From Trichuris trichiura (taxonomy: Eukaryota; Nematoda; Enoplea; Trichinellida; Trichuridae), in contig JBAJFE010000038.1 in the NCBI GenBank assembly GCA_037903355.1, forward strand, positions 1,116,001 through 1,180,000: a stretch of 64,000 nucleotides of DNA. The letters run 5' to 3'. Position 1 is the stretch's first letter; each line of letters begins with the position of its first letter. A program made the position numbers and the translations under genes. Below the pieces are notes generated by a model. That model was not told the DNA's origin and searched no databases. It saw nothing but the letters and a program-made list of their open reading frames with translations. This document shows positions 1 to 13,130 of this stretch, in pieces.

Positions 1-2222
1 TAACAACAGAGTCTGAAGATGACGACGATAAACAACCATTAGGTTCGCGTACAATATGCCTTTGTTCGGCATTCAGCTTTATGATTATTTTCAACCCATT
101 CTTATGCTCGCTACGCTTAGGACTGGTTACCACCATAGCAGGAGAGGACGCCTCGGAACGAGAATGTACAGCGTCAACCTGTCCTCCCTCACTTCTCAAC
201 TCTCTTTGATGATGAAAACTTTCTTCAGATGACACCAACGACTTTTGCGATAATCGCTGATAGTTCACCGGCGGAAGCGACTCATGCAAGGCCTTTAAGT
301 AGGCAGACAGGGAACCTGGAGATCGATCACATCGCAAAGACTGCACCGCTGCCGTCTGCTCGTCGACAACCGATTCTTCGCTTTTCGGTGAAGGATTTAG
401 TGAAGAGGGCGTGCTGACAGTTGACGCGCGCTCTTTTGATGACAACTCACTTTCGGATACAACGTCTACGGCGATAAAGGACAGTGAATTTTAAGAAACT
501 AAACGACGGCATCAACAATAAACATTACCAGTGTGCTCTGCGTTCTCATTCTCATGTCTCCTATCCAGAAACGCAGACTCGGTATTCAAAAACAGCTTGT
601 CTAGCAGAACCATCTCTTCTGGCGGAGCCAACTTCTGAACAGAACACAAGGTGAACGAACAACTAGGTCTACCCTCTGCAAATCGACTAACCGCTGATGT
701 TTCCAACATAAGCAGACGAACTCTATTTACCAAACGTTGCTTGCATTGCATCAGAGAGGCCATTTTTGTTTCATACAACGAGTCTGCTAAAGTGAACGGA
801 TATTAACTTGCTGAAAGAGCAGCCGAAAGGAAGATTACTTGAGTCAAGGATCTCCGGGTGGACATCCGATTCCCAACAGCAGTGGTACGGAACCAATCGT
901 TCAACCACATCCGCGCAATCTTTAAACGGATTGTTATAGTCCGGCTGGAGAACACAGCGTACGTGTTTATCCATCAAATGCTCAAAACTGAAACGGCTAG
1001 ATTGCAGGTGATGAGGCGAATAAAAGTCACTCTACTAACAATTGACGGGATGATTTGGCCGGCTCAGCTTGGGAATTCAAGGAAGCGTCTTTGGACGAAG
1101 CTGGACTATCAAAGCTGTTGTTTGAGTCACTATTTAACGCCTGCTTCTGCTCCGGCTGAATCCGTTTAGGCTCGGCGAACTTTAAAAAAAAAAGAGACAA
1201 TACGCAATTGTTAAACCGTTACTCCAACGTGCAGATATTACCACGTTTTTGGTTTTCGCATGCTGCTGTTCCGTTACAGGATAGGAGGATTGGATTAACA
1301 ACTTAGGCGGTGGTGATGGCTCAGGCAGGTTTTGCGACTTTGGTTGAACAACGAGGTATGTGGTGCCATTTATTTGAACCAGTTGCTGACCGCTAGACGA
1401 CTCCGGTATACCAACGTGATTGCTGATCACTGATACGGGAACCTGAGATATCACGCTATTAGTCCTAGAAGTGCCAACAGGTAGTTGCAGGATAACGGGT
1501 GAATCCTGCTGCTGGCTTGGTGATGCACTGGGAGGAATTACCCTTAAAGGTAACGGTATACTAAGTGGATTGCTTTGATTAACCAACCGAAGCTGTTCGT
1601 AGGCGGCATGCTCCAAAATGGAACGTCTCCTGTGTTCCAATTGTTGTACAGCGGCTTCGTCGGACGATGATCCAGACATAGCCGAAACGAGTTTGTTTAT
1701 CTGTTCGGAAACGGAGGCAATTTCGTTCTGTTCCGATTCGTTAAGGTGAATAGTCATCTGACTTGGCAAGGGTACCTGAGCGGACAGAATGACAGGCTGT
1801 CGTGTATCAAAGCTGCTGGTAAGCAAAGATGAATTATCCACAATCTTGGGCTTAATGGGCGCGTAGCTTTTTGCTGAGTTAATCTCCAAACATGGATCCT
1901 TTGATAGTAGCCTTTTATTTTCGTTTGCAACAACAGAGTTACGTTGCTTGGAAGGACGCGAGCGACGACCTCCTTTGGCAGATGTAGTTGGTTCCAATTT
2001 TGATGGGGACGTAGAGGTGCCAGGTAGATTAAAAATAAGTGTTCCATTCTTGGGGGAAGAACCTGGTATCTGTTGCAGAAGTGGGCCCAATATAGCTCCC
2101 AAGCTTGAAGGCACTACGGCAACAGCCATTGGTCCGCCTGGGGTTAATATATGTTGCACTTTAGCCTGCAACAACGGCTGTCCGTTGATTATTTGAATTG
2201 TTGACATCGGCTGCGTGCTCAT
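1..2222 (-). CDS. BICRA/GLTSCR1-like SWI/SNF (GBAF) subunit, 3'-truncated by window edge
   Basis: Homologue of BICRA/BICRAL, the subunit defining the GBAF (non-canonical BAF) chromatin-remodelling complex; nuclear. Exons read on the minus strand are about 2222-1242, 1179-1040, 996-839, 786-529 and 465-1, continuing beyond the window. All junctions are GT..AG and keep frame; introns are 62, 43, 52 and 63 bases. The start is the ATG of MSTQPMSTIQIINGQ. The N-terminal half (about 330 residues) is Ser/Thr/Pro/Gln-rich and low in complexity. The GLTSCR1 domain follows: a segment reading LQPDYNNPFKD, then VVERLVPYH, then a helix ending RLVNRVRLLMLE and the motif PPEEMVLLDKLF. The last exon is Ser-rich and contains GLKIIIKLN, as in BICRA tails. 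The GLTSCR1 domain is recognised from memory of the family. The stop and any further exons are outside the window. Confidence 0.82.
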
Positions 2223-4869
2223 TTTTTGATTCGCCCGTTGGAGGCTATTTTGCGCGTTGAACGCAAGGGGACAGAGCACAGCTACATTTCCTCACCGCTA
2301 CAGCTGAGCAGGACGCCTGAAGACAAGTTTTAGGCGTCGAAAGGAAAACTGGGCCAATCGCTTCGACACCAGAGAGAGCACCTGGAATGAAGAAACGTTT
2401 CCTCAATCGCCCCAGACAAAGAAGCGACCAGTTTACAACGCGAGTACAGCAACCAAATACGAAAGAGTACGTTGAAACACGCTGCTCTGAAAGCGAACAG
2501 CCACAAACTATTGATAACTAGGCCATAACAATAACATCAAGTAAACTTATCGCAAAAATGATTGTATGACCTAAGCCAATAAGACCCGAACACGGTTGGT
2601 GAAAAAAACTTGTATGAAAGCGAACAGCCACTGCATGCTACCTGAGCATCGAAGAGCCTGCAATTCATTATCTGAATGCCGCATTGAAATAAAAGTACGA
2701 ACGCGCTGGTAATGTGTAAAATAATTTAGATGCAAATCGTAGAAAAGGAAAAGACATGCCAATAAGCAAACCTAGGAAAACCATAGCGTGCAATACCATC
2801 GGCTCCAACACTATCCAAGAAAACAACAAAACTTTAAAAGTTTTAAACCAAGCGCTGCAATATTAATACAACAGTTGAATTTATAGTACGATTTTTCAAC
2901 CGCACCCAAAAGAATACAAAGTCAAAAGGACAACGTAAAGTACATGTACGGAAACTCAACAACGAAGCGATTCACAAAACACCGCTGAAATATTGCAGCA
3001 CCTCATTTGATGCCACTTTCCTGCCTCGACAAACTGAAAAAAAAGCAAGTAAACGGCTCCTTTGTAAGTGATCTTGCTCCGCACCTTTCAGTAGCCGGCA
3101 AAGCAGCGATGTACCGGCAAACATTCAATCAATCAACTTGATCAATTGAACATTTCAAGACACGATATCTTTCTTATGTGAAAAAAATATGATAATAATA
3201 TGGCTCCAAAATTAATTTATGACACCGGTAGAATATTAACTGCAGATAAACGGAAGACAGGAATAAGCCAGGGTGCCACGAGCCGCAAACAACTTGTTAA
3301 GGACTCGCACGGAACAAAACAACGAACGAGCAGCAGCTCACCGACAACAGTAACAAAATCGCATTGCCAAGAAGTCTAGTAATACTGATCCTATAACAAG
3401 CGAAGTCACGTTTAGCGCTAATTGCTTCGAATGAAGACATAATACAGTAACCAATTAAGTACTTGCAAGAGCTATTATTTGTTGCATTGTAGTAAAGACG
3501 AAATTATGGCATTTATCTTTTAATGTTGGCAGTAGTCCGAGAAAGTGCATAAAATGATATTTAAGCTTTTGTTTTAAGAGGTATGACGAATGTCTGTATG
3601 GCATAACTCTACCGATCGTTTTTAGTTACTTTGTTTGTCAGGAATACGTCAGAAGTTCAACATGTTGCAAACTTAAAGCTATATGTAACAGCTAAAACAA
3701 AGTTTGCAAGTAAAAATGAAAAATATCTTGTAGCATTCGAAACATAACTTTCATCGAACAAGCTTGTAACCAAGCGAATATATTAGTTTTGTATTCCTTC
3801 CTATGAATTTTCAAGCTGTCCTATTGTTGACGAAGCAAAATGTTCTCTCCCGAGGTTCCAGAAATTTCCTATATGTCATGTCTCGGCTTCTTTTTAAAGA
3901 AATTATCCATTTGCTTACCAGTCACTTGCTTCGTTTTCTAATTACAAATAATAATGTTTCCCATCAATAAAAAATGTCCGTTTTATCGCAGGTGAAATAT
4001 TCAGGAAGTATATAAGCCAAACAAGATTTTATAATCGGACACAGAGAAATAATTCGTGATCATTGCAATTTTTAAATTAAAGTTTGCAGAGCTTTCGGCA
4101 TTAGCTTAGCATCAGCGCTATATACTATGCTGCATTGATGAATTGGCTCACGTGGTAAATGCACTTCTTTTCTTGATGAGTAATAGCTAGCATTTATTTA
4201 TATCTTGTCCCGCAATGCTAGGAGACAACTTTGAGACAGTTGAGCATATTCAATAATTAGCATATTATAATCCGTTTACTGCATCGAGTTCCACTAGTCT
4301 GAGGATGCAATGAATAATTCTTTGTTTCCAATCAAGAAGTCTGGACAACTTTTAGTCAGTTATAAAATCTTTCCATGACTTTTCCTGTCGTTTTCGGCGT
4401 AGTGAGTGTCGCTGCTGAAATCTTTGATAAAGCTCAGGTCTTAACAATGATTGGCGTTCATCTCAATGGCAGCAACGAGTATAATAAAAAACTGAACGCA
4501 CAATCTTTACCGGCTAACCAATTCAATACTTCTGCTACATTTAACGATACGCAGGTTATCTACCACCTTCACAACAGTTAATGATAAGTAAGGCTAAATA
4601 AGTCATGGAATAGGGCCAAAATCATTTTGCATGGAACGGAGCGACTATATTGCGCATCTGCAACCAAACGAAACAAGGGACACTGCCTGTTAATGGCTCT
4701 CCAGCCGTACTGCAACATCGCAAAAACAGCGATAAGTGCAGATTGCTGAGATCCAACTTTTGTGTGGCTTTTCATTGGACGAAGCTTGCCAAGGCTAGGT
4801 GCAGATTAGCGCCCAGCCGCACTGACAGACCTATTTGAGAAGTCTGTTAGAGTAAACTTCACGTTTGTC
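2223..4869. other. Intergenic spacer, no gene recognised
   Basis: Upstream of the BICRA-like gene. It contains its promoter and 5' UTR by position, but I see no convincing exon, RNA gene or transposon. The short open frames here have no recognisable motif and no supporting splice signals. Confidence 0.5.
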
Positions 4870-4872
4870 GTG

Positions 4873-5958
4873 TCAGTCTTTACAACTTTGCATCGCTGTC
4901 GAATTGTATCGGATAAGCGCATTACATTTCGGTTGCGTGCAGTCAGAATTGCATATATTGCAATTTCGATGATTTCCCGGAGACTGGGCTAACTCGGGTT
5001 CGTCAAGTCCGTAATACCGTCTGTCCATTTCAGTTTCTGCGGCCCTGATCTTCCCCAACGTCAGACTCTTTTCAAAAGAATCATGTCTCATCATTAGGTG
5101 GCCAAAATACTGAAGCTTCAGCTTCACCGTTGCCGTCTCCAAGGAATACTCTGGCTTAATGTTTTCCAGTATAGATCATTTGTTTTTTTGGGACGTCCAC
5201 TGAACTCTTAAAATTTTTCTCCGACACCATTACTCGAAGACATTGATTCTGCACCTTCTCAAGTTTGACCGTGGTTTGTTTTCAAAGAAGCAGTCATCTT
5301 TAATGTCGCAGTCGCTATTCGCGATGATCTTTTAACTCTGTTGCTGCTTCCACTTCTTCCAAATCTATTTTCCAGTGGCTAATGGTGCCGGTTGCCAAAA
5401 TCATGACCTTTTTGATATTCAGCCTTAGTCAAGCCTCTGCGCTCTCCTCTTTGATCCTCAGGCATAGACCCTTCAGTCCTTCTTCAATTTCAATCAATAA
5501 GGCGATATCATTTGCGCAACTTAGATTATTCATATTTCTTCCCGCGATTTTGATTCCAAGCTTCGATTCGTTCAGTTTCGCATTTCGCATAACAAATTCA
5601 GAATGTAAGTTAAACAGATAGGGTGACAGCAGACAACGTTGCCACTCCCCTTTCTCAATCTCAAAACCAGTCCTTTGTGCCATGCGAAGTTCAGACTGCT
5701 GCTTCTTCATTTGCTTACAGTAGAGAGGTAAGATGAGTTAGCACTCCCATATGCTTGAGGACTTGTCACAGTCTGTTGTGATCCACACAACGAAAAGCTT
5801 TGGTGCAATCGACAAAGCAAAAATAGATGGCTATCTGGAATCATCTTGCTTTCTCCATAATCCAATGAATGTTGGCAATTTGGTATCGAGTTCCTCTCCC
5901 CAAACAGAAGCTAACTTGCTCCTAAGGTAATTCATGGTTAAACTTCTGACGCAGTGCC
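4873..5958 (-). mobile_element. RTE/BovB-type LINE reverse transcriptase relic
   Basis: Decayed minus-strand remnant of the reverse transcriptase of a non-LTR retrotransposon. Reading from 5958 down, with several stops and frame changes, one sees GRGTRYQIANIHWIMEKAR, then FCFVDCTKAFRCVDHNRL (usual form DYAKAFDCVDHNKLW), the block CLLSPYLFNLHSEFVMRNA, and the catalytic box as LSCANDIALL in place of LRYADDTTLM. Further on (5142-4873) comes KLKLQYFGHLMMRHDSFEKS, the C-terminal block of these proteins. The YADD box is changed to CAND and the frame is broken, so the copy is dead. I assign RTE/BovB by resemblance of these blocks; the endonuclease part is not visible. Confidence 0.75.
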
Positions 5959-6431
5959 ATTTGCCCATTTTCAGACAGTCGTCCGGGTGCTGGTGACCGT
6001 CTCGTAAGTGGCGACGAAACACGAATGCCTGCATCAGCGCTTGCGAGAGCCATGGCTTCTGCTGTACCAGTGTGCACCTGCCTTTGGGCATTCACTACTA
6101 CATCAATAAGTGCTGAGGTTTGCTTCATTTCGACATTGAATTCAATACCTCATGGTTTTTTGTGGGCAACGACTGCCTCAACTGAAGCTGGAACCTCCCT
6201 CGGAAAGCCGTAGTTTGACGAGACCCACGCCACTGCACTGCAACTGCCCCTCATTGACCTTGGTTACATGAATCTGTTGCTTCTGCTAAGATTTGGAGTA
6301 GGGAGCCTGGGCGTTGCACCTCGTAGAGCCTATGTCCGTCAGTTCGCGGCGTTGTATCCCTTGATCAGTACGGTCGGCAGCGCCCTGGTCAGAGGCGGGA
6401 AGAAGTCAGTGCGAAAACTTCCTCTGCTGAT

Positions 6432-6949
6432 TCATAGGGACAGCAGATGATAGCGGATCATCATCTTGGCCGACCTGGCATGCCAAGCACTTAGCTTTTT
6501 TCTTGGATAGGCAATCTTAACACTGTTCTGCATTAGGCATTTTCTAGCGAAGTGATCCGCTCCACAACAGGCATAATATTGTATTACAGGCTTGCGATCT
6601 GCAATCTTCAGAAACGTCTCTGTTGCTCCAGCTGCTGGACGATGGTTCTTCCTGCGAATAGGAGTTTCGTTCACCATGACTGCCCAGGCTCGCGCAACCG
6701 TTTGGTTTGCGAGACGCTCCTAACAGGAAGGAGATTTCTTGAGCTCAGCACAACGAAAACTGAGTGAAGTTTTGTCAGCAATCGACCAGTTCCTGCGCCA
6801 GCTATCTTGATTCTTTTCTCGTGGCGCAACATCAGATAAGCAGGCGTATTCGCAGCCGCGAAGAAAAATATCCGTGATATGTGAATTACTTCTTCTGACG
6901 TGTTAAACAAGCATTGCCAAGGTCCATGGTTTAGTCTATGCTTTAGCAC
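6432..6949 (-). mobile_element. Degraded gag-like fragment with zinc knuckle (LTR-retrotransposon relic)
   Basis: A minus-strand open stretch (6677-6432) contains the sequence CCGADHFARKC. It fits the last three ligands of a gag CCHC zinc knuckle of the C-x2-C-x3-H-x4-C type, with the first Cys apparently replaced by Tyr. The residues around it (RKPVIQ before, a basic stretch after) fit gag of gypsy- or Pao-like elements. The neighbouring frame up to 6949 is open but not recognisable. The element cannot be classified further, and no LTRs are seen. Confidence 0.45.
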
Positions 6950-7237
6950 AGGACCTCATGCCACTGTATAGGGGCAAGTAAACCGACGGTCGATGGCGAA
7001 GTACAGGCATCCAGTGTGTACAGGACGCGATGGTACGACGTGAACGCTACGACAAAGTAAAATGCAGCCTCAAGATTATACTCCTCTTTTACAGAATATT
7101 CAAGGTTGCGTATCTATTCTCTTGGTGAGATGAGGCTAAAGATCAAACTTTATCGCAAAAAACGTCCGTAGAATTCAAGTTCAAATTACAATATTGCATA
7201 CTGTAAGTGCTCATAATTTTGAAAAGCGGGTTAGTCT

Positions 7238-7658
7238 ATGGAAAAGTCATTGCAAAACTTAATAACTGACTCGTGAGTTTATTCAGCAACTTATTAGCAG
7301 AAAAACAAAAAGTAAAATGTTTGCCTTTCAGATGCGCTAAGGGTGATCTTTCGGGTTGCCTGTGCACCGATGAACAAGGACTTTGTATTGCTGGTAGGCT
7401 CACCCTTCATCCATTCTACTCGACTGAAATCACAATTTTTAGCACATGGCGCCCTCAACGAAGAGTCTTCCAGCGTTGTGGCCGACCTATACAATTCTGC
7501 CGCTAAGCTTCAACCAGCAAAGACAAAGAATCCGGTGGTTTGCTTAGAGTATACTTCGTGGTATGCCTGCTGTCTCGAGACTGGTTGTTAAAATTTTTTC
7601 TTTTAGTAAAGTGTTAATTACTCAAGTGGAGCAATTAATAGTTGCGACAATGTATTGA
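7238..7658 (+). CDS. LAMTOR5: LAMTOR5 (HBXIP) homologue, Ragulator subunit, 88 aa
   Basis: Small roadblock-fold subunit of Ragulator, the lysosomal scaffold that recruits Rag GTPases and mTORC1. Four exons: 7238-7272, 7332-7393, 7443-7560 and 7607-7658, separated by introns of 59, 49 and 46 bases. All are GT..AG and the joined frame is open from ATG to TGA. The protein starts MEKSLQNLITDS, continues with GCLCTDEQGLCIA and DLYNSAAKL, then PVVCLEYTS, and ends QLIVATMY. This follows human LAMTOR5 (91 residues) block by block: VGVLCTDSQGL, LAQQAAKL, IPVVCLES, and a short hydrophobic tail. The exons are too short to stand out as ORFs. The gene converges on the three-finger protein gene ending at 7720, leaving only about 60 bases between the two stops. 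Confidence 0.88.
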
Positions 7659-7719
7659 TTCGGTTTCGCAGTTTTTAAAATTTGCAAGCCCGTACAATAA
7701 AGCAATTGTTCTTTTCTGA

Positions 7720-8452
7720 CTAGCAGTACGAGTAGAAGGCAAACCAAAAAAGTGCACCAGTTATCAAAGCAGGTGCCATTATAAGAATAAAAATAAAGCA
7801 TAGCGTTGCTGCTGTGTATTGACTGTCCCTATTGATCAATGGTTTTCTTTCCTTGCGCTTTCCTATGCGTTTCGGGTACTGTTGGTCTTCAAGGTCTGAT
7901 ATTGACTTTTCCTTATTATGTCCATCATTTTGCCTGGGGAAAGTGTCTATGTCTTCTTCTCCGTAGAAGTGGTGAACTTGGCGTCCGTAATTAGAAACAT
8001 ATTCGGCAATGCGCCGTCTAAAAAATCTAAACGAATTGCAGTAATCCGTGGGACAGGAGCACACTTCATGCCATCTTTCTACATCACTTGTGCAAAAGAC
8101 TGATTGATTGTTCGTTTTCCTTAGCTTGCCACATGTACGCATGACGTCGCCTTAAAGGAACTACGTTTTACTGGCATGTTTCTGCTGGTGAACATTATTT
8201 CCTCCTCACCTTTCCTTCGTATGCCGACGATGCAGTATTGGTTTTTGCACATTTCGTCTTTGCAGAGCTCCTCATTACAGAAGCATGACAGCGCTGAAGC
8301 ACCGACTGCAATGTGAATTTTTTTTAGCAAGAACGTTTTTAAAATCTTATTTAAGTTCTGAAAGAAGTAAATACGCGTAGTTACAATATTTTTACTACTT
8401 TGATTCTTTGCATCTACTTTGACGCGAATACACTTTCTGCAGTCTAGATTCA
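7720..8452 (-). CDS. Three-finger (Ly6/activin-receptor-like) domain membrane protein, 5' end unresolved
   Basis: Exons on the minus strand: about 8452-8399, 8305-8210 and 8150-7720; introns of about 93 and 59 bases with good GT and AG signals. The joined protein reads LDCRKC, then CFCNEELCKDEMCKNQYC, then RTCG, VFC and HEVCSCPTDYCNS. This spacing of a dozen cysteines ending in C-x4-CN is typical of three-finger extracellular domains of the activin-receptor/Ly6 type. A polar linker (about 75 residues) and one C-terminal membrane segment (LCFIFILIMAPALITGALFW) with a four-residue tail follow. A signal-peptide exon should lie upstream of 8452 but I could not place it. There is no kinase, so this is not a full receptor. 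Ligand and role are unknown. Confidence 0.7.
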
Positions 8453-10691
8453 CTAGACCTACGTTGATTTCATCGCAGATTTCGGTTCAACCACCAGTAT
8501 TTTAATTTGACTCTAACACCTTAAGAAATTATTGCTCAAGATGTGTGTGTTATCATTGTAGGCTTTTGTCGGCAATTTGGGCATTGCGTACATTAAGTTT
8601 GGTTCAAAAATGAAATTTTGCATTTGCATAACAACTCAGGCTCTGTGTCAATGCAATTTGCGTTTAGGACCGTATAGCTCCAATTAAATGGCGCCGATTA
8701 GGCGAGAGAATTTTAAGAATTTCACTACGTTACGACAAAACCTGAAAAACAGACTTCTTAAGTGTCTTTAGAAAAGTTTCATGCCACTTTTAAATCACTA
8801 GATGAGTTCTCTGTAAGTAGAAAATACTAACGTTTTCTTAAAACGAAAGCAGTTAAGGTGCTTGGTATTTCAGAAAAACAATAATTCACGCGTTCGTTTT
8901 CTCCATTAATAATCTTTCTGAACTACACTAGGGGAATGTGGGCAATGAGTTTAACAACTTTGGTGTTCGAATAAGTTTGTTATAAAGCATACCAGAGCAG
9001 CCCTTGATGTTCTGCTCGCGAGCACGTCAGTGTGACTACTGCAACGTTTGGCCCAACATATTTAATTTGAACGGAAACAATTTTCGTTGCTTACCTAACA
9101 TTACCATTATGATCAGAATGAGCGGCAAAGTGTTAGAGTGAGCATTATCACACAGACCGTGCGTCTGTCCACGTGATTCTTCAGAGAGCATTGCAACGCT
9201 TAAAGCTGTACTTTTTGGGTAGAACCGCTCTCCGTTTCCACCGTAGATATTTTCGATTCATGTCGACATGGATGGCGAACAAACATTTAGCTTTCTTTTT
9301 CTGGTTTCCCAATGCCAGGAAAATTTTCTGTCATAGTCATTTCGGCTCACATAATGCTGTTCTTTAGGCGACGATCCAGCAGAGCAAGACGGAAGCGAAG
9401 AAGGCATCGGCTTTGCGTGACATTAACCACTCTGTCGGGTGTTTCGCTCTCGAGAGATCGATTCGTGATTTGAACACCTAAATTTGAGGCTATTTACAGC
9501 CAACACTCTTGACTTAATCAGCAGCTTCACAGCGGCATCCGCTGTTGCGACCATTTGTTAACCATGCTGTAGTGAATGAACTGCTGCTGCATTAGCCTCA
9601 CGCGTGACCGACCAATAATAAAAGGAACTCAACCAGTAAATTACCATGAATGCAACTTCCTAAATTAGAAGGCTTTCTAACTCCATTTGCTTATCTTATA
9701 ATGTTACAACGTTGCTATCTGCTAACCCGTAGCCTAAAAATCAGTTTCGATTGGTTAATCTTTATGCTACGCCAAGCTGTTGCATCTTTTGTTACGAATC
9801 GGGTACAAATGGGAAAAGTTAAATCATTCTCGAGGTTACATCAGCTACAACTAAACTGTTTGAATTACAATTTATGTACTTGCGTAAAGTAGCTGACAAA
9901 CCTCAGGCCAATCATGAAACTTGCAGTTGCGTACTGTTTGTGACCAAGGAATGCATTTCGGTGCTGAGAAGAACTCTACTGACTGTAGAAACAAGTGTGC
10001 TTTCTTTTATTTCAAAGCGGTTAGCAATTTACGTTCGGGTAATAATGAGATGCTGCAATTTTGCTGATCGTGCTTTGGAAGGCGAAATAGCTAAACAGTG
10101 CTTATTGCGCTTATATTTCAATGTCATAATGCAGCAAGAGAAGACGGTGAACATCATTGCGAATTTTCTCACGCTAACGGGCGAATAGATGTAACAGGTT
10201 GACTCGTTACCATTCAGTATAGCTAATTGAAGTTATTTAGCTTTACATACAAGGCGAACGGCTTTCCACGTCTACAAAGATGTGTGAATAACCTTTATTG
10301 TATTGGAGTTCTCATAATTGATGTTCTGCGTGACGAATGTTAACGAGATTAAATTGATGATACAAAAATGTCGAGTGCATTTCATTGTCGTGCACTTATT
10401 ATTAATTCATTTTGCATGAATTTGCAGGCACTTACACAATAGGTAAATTTGTTATCAATGACTGTATAACACGGGGATTATTTTTGTTACGTGGAGGTGA
10501 AATTTAACTGTTTTCATGTTTAGTTTCAGTAGACTGAAAAGGTGAATTAGTTTCGCTCTCTCATGACTGGAATCAGTGGAAGCGGAGGCGGCGACACTTC
10601 CCACCATCTTTAAGGAAATAAAACAGAGTTTCGAATTTTGTCTCTTAGTTGCCCCACTGTTATAATGTAAGTTTGCGGGCTATCTTGTTTT

Positions 10692-10752
10692 CCACTTAAG
10701 CCTAAACCAAAACGTAAAACCAACATTTTAGGTTAGGCTTAAGTAGGGGCAT
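10692..10752. repeat. Small inverted repeat (foldback), about 60 bp
   Basis: CCACTTAAGCCTAAACC is followed about 20 bases later by GGTTAGGCTTAAGTAGG, an imperfect complement. It resembles the tip of a small foldback element or terminal inverted repeats pushed together. No target duplication was identified. Confidence 0.55.
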
Positions 10753-11035
10753 TACAAGATGGTTGGCATGCTCGCCACCAAGAGCAGAACAGGCTTTTTA
10801 AAAAGAAACCTGAATTTTTCTGGGATGGCTAAGAGACAAGATCCGCACTAGTTCATGTGAAACATTACTGACCTGCACCTCATCCTTCATTGCCCATTTC
10901 TTGCCGACTTCGAATCTCCTGTAACTGCTTGTGTGCGTGCGCGCGCAATTTTTTATAAATTTCAACTTTACTTTTGAAAACGAACGGCTTTTTAACGCTG
11001 TTTTGGAATTTCATCCGTGTGTTTATAAAGAAAAC

Positions 11036-11120
11036 ATTACAAAACGTTTATTTGCACTTACCAGTAAAGGGGTCTTTCGGTGCTCTCAGAGCCCTACGTG
11101 CTCCGTCTTCAACGATAATA
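11036..11120. repeat. Fragment of foldback element family shared with 53229-53454
   Basis: The stretch CGTTTATTTGCACTTAC is shared with the foldback element near 53.25 kb. It is followed in both by a segment ending CCTACGTGCTCCGTC here and CCCACGTGCTCCGTT there. This copy appears to be one arm only. Confidence 0.6.
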
Positions 11121-11413
11121 AAGACAGGAGTTGCATGCGATGATTAGTAATGGGTTGGGTAAAGTTAGTCTGAAGTCACACTGGGTGGTATAAAAACATG
11201 TTTAAAGTGTGTGCTCGATGGCCTGGTTTTCCTGTGTTTTTCGTCGGATGTAGCCGGTTTGGAGGGTTGCCGGCTGTTGTTGTTGTTGTCGCTATCGTTA
11301 TTGGTGTATTGAAGTAGTCGTCTGTGTGTTGATTTGGTTCTGAAATTTAGTCCCTCCCATTACTTGGAGGGTCAGTGAAGGACAGTTAGCAGAAGGACTG
11401 AAACGGAATTGAA

Positions 11414-11443
11414 GACTAAATTAAATTAAATTAAATTAAATTA
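11414..11443. repeat. ATTAA pentanucleotide microsatellite
   Basis: About five tandem copies of the five-base unit AATTA/ATTAA, seen directly. Confidence 0.85.
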
Positions 11444-13130
11444 AACGAATAGCGAAAAAGGAGATATAGGGCAAGAGAAACTGAAATTTCAGGTATTCAG
11501 TGCGTTAACCAGCGAATGTGTTAGGGGCTTTAGACTTTTACTATTTAAAATATTTTCCTACACATGAATTCAATAGATTGCAAATAACGCACTTTTTCTT
11601 AAAGCTTTTCTTCTGAAGGATTGTGAAGCTGATCTGCTGCCAAAACGTTTCCAGATCAAGTAGAACTACACATACAGTCTATGAACAGCAAACAGTTTGT
11701 TAATTTCTACTGTTTTCTCCCTGGTAAGGACTATCTTTACTGATTACAGTAAATCAATAGCCCACTTAAGGTCTGTTTCTAACAATGCCCTATTCTTTCT
11801 CTTTAATTCTATACGGCCTGGCCTTCTCCCCCAACATAAGCATCCCTAGAAACAAATCACATCGAATGCAGGCAGTGGGGATACGTAACGGCGTGAAAAT
11901 GAAAGCGCAACCGAAATGAAGGCTTGGAAACATGGCTGGAAAAACACAATGCTCCGTGAAATGTATAGAAGAGAGACTGGCCCCCATCGACAACCGCTCG
12001 ATAAAATTTATGGTTCTAAACTAATGGAAATCTAGCTGGTGAAAACAGCGCACGGATATAAAGCCCTGAAGATATGTGTCAGCATGAGATACGACAAAAA
12101 TGAATGAGTGAATTCCATGAGAGTTCAGAATGACAAGTAAAGCCAGTGAAACTAAACCTTCGAAACGTGGATAACGAAAAATAGTGCACGCTGCCGTGAA
12201 CCAGAAGATTGTCAATTGATGGCAATCATAAGTGAGACAGCAAACTCCACTAGTACATACTACACACTGAAAAGTATACGTGGAAGCGCACTGCAATCTC
12301 ACCTAAGACCGTGGGAGCGATATGTCCGCGCCGGGGCTGGTCAATATTCTGATTGGCCAGAATCTCATGCTCATACGCTCTACCTAACCGTCCACTTTCG
12401 CTCAGCCTGCATATCTACAATTTTAAAATCAAATGCGTCATTGTAGTCAGTTTTACTGCAGAAGATGTATAATATTATTATCGCGTGTTCTGCTGCCTCA
12501 TCTTTCAGGTTTGCCTATTTTTAGAAATGTAAGATTATGGTTTATGTTTTCAGAGTATTTCGTACAGCTATTACTTGTCAGCAGTTAGACTTGAGCTTAG
12601 GTCTAAGCTTAAACTTTGAACACATAACACACCGTAAGAGGATCGACTGTGCTTACTAAATGTAGCTTTTAAGGTAGCGCTTGTTCAGAGAAAGAACTTT
12701 TTAGCCTGGAGCCTTGGGATTTCGACGTCAAACCAATTTCATTGGGTCCCAACACAAGACAACGTGTTCTGACCACTGAAGACATGTCAAGGCTGAACCC
12801 AGAAAGTTCAGGTAATAAAAACTATATTTCTGAACTGTGACGCTTAGGTTTAGGGACGTAATGGGGACGTGATCAATGCAGTTACTTCGGTTTCATGAGT
12901 TGAGATTTTGAGCAAGCTTTCGTCTGTGCTACCGAGCAGATTGAGCATACGGAAAGCAAAAGAAAGCGCAATTTTCTTTAATCGCCCAGTTTACGATTCG
13001 CCTTACACTGCCAGGAAGTAGCAAAAGCAGAGACAAAATATACTTGCCAGCCTTTGTTTTCTCTAATGCTTTTGATCATTCTAAATTTAGTTGTAGCTTT
13101 AGTAAGTTACCAGAACTGTCTGAAGCTAGT

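Larger units (their letters stand above)
8460..13120. other. Long spacer with scattered repeats and no recognised gene
   Basis: The signal-peptide exon of the three-finger gene may lie at its left end. Two open frames at 9650-9892 and 9874-10188 (80 and 104 codons) have no recognisable motif or clear splice signals and are not called. Repeats within it are listed separately (10692-10752, 11036-11120, 11414-11443). Confidence 0.5.

Noticed and set aside
858..1169. Plus-strand open frame of 103 codons
   Set aside because: It lies opposite the GLTSCR1-domain exons of the minus-strand gene, which have splice signals and family motifs.
1754..2047. Second minus-strand frame inside the BICRA-like first exon
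   Set aside because: Out of frame with the Ser/Pro/Gln-rich conserved frame; a shadow.
9650..10188. Two overlapping plus-strand frames of 80 and 104 codons
   Set aside because: No recognisable motif, no compatible donor/acceptor to join them, no promoter evidence.
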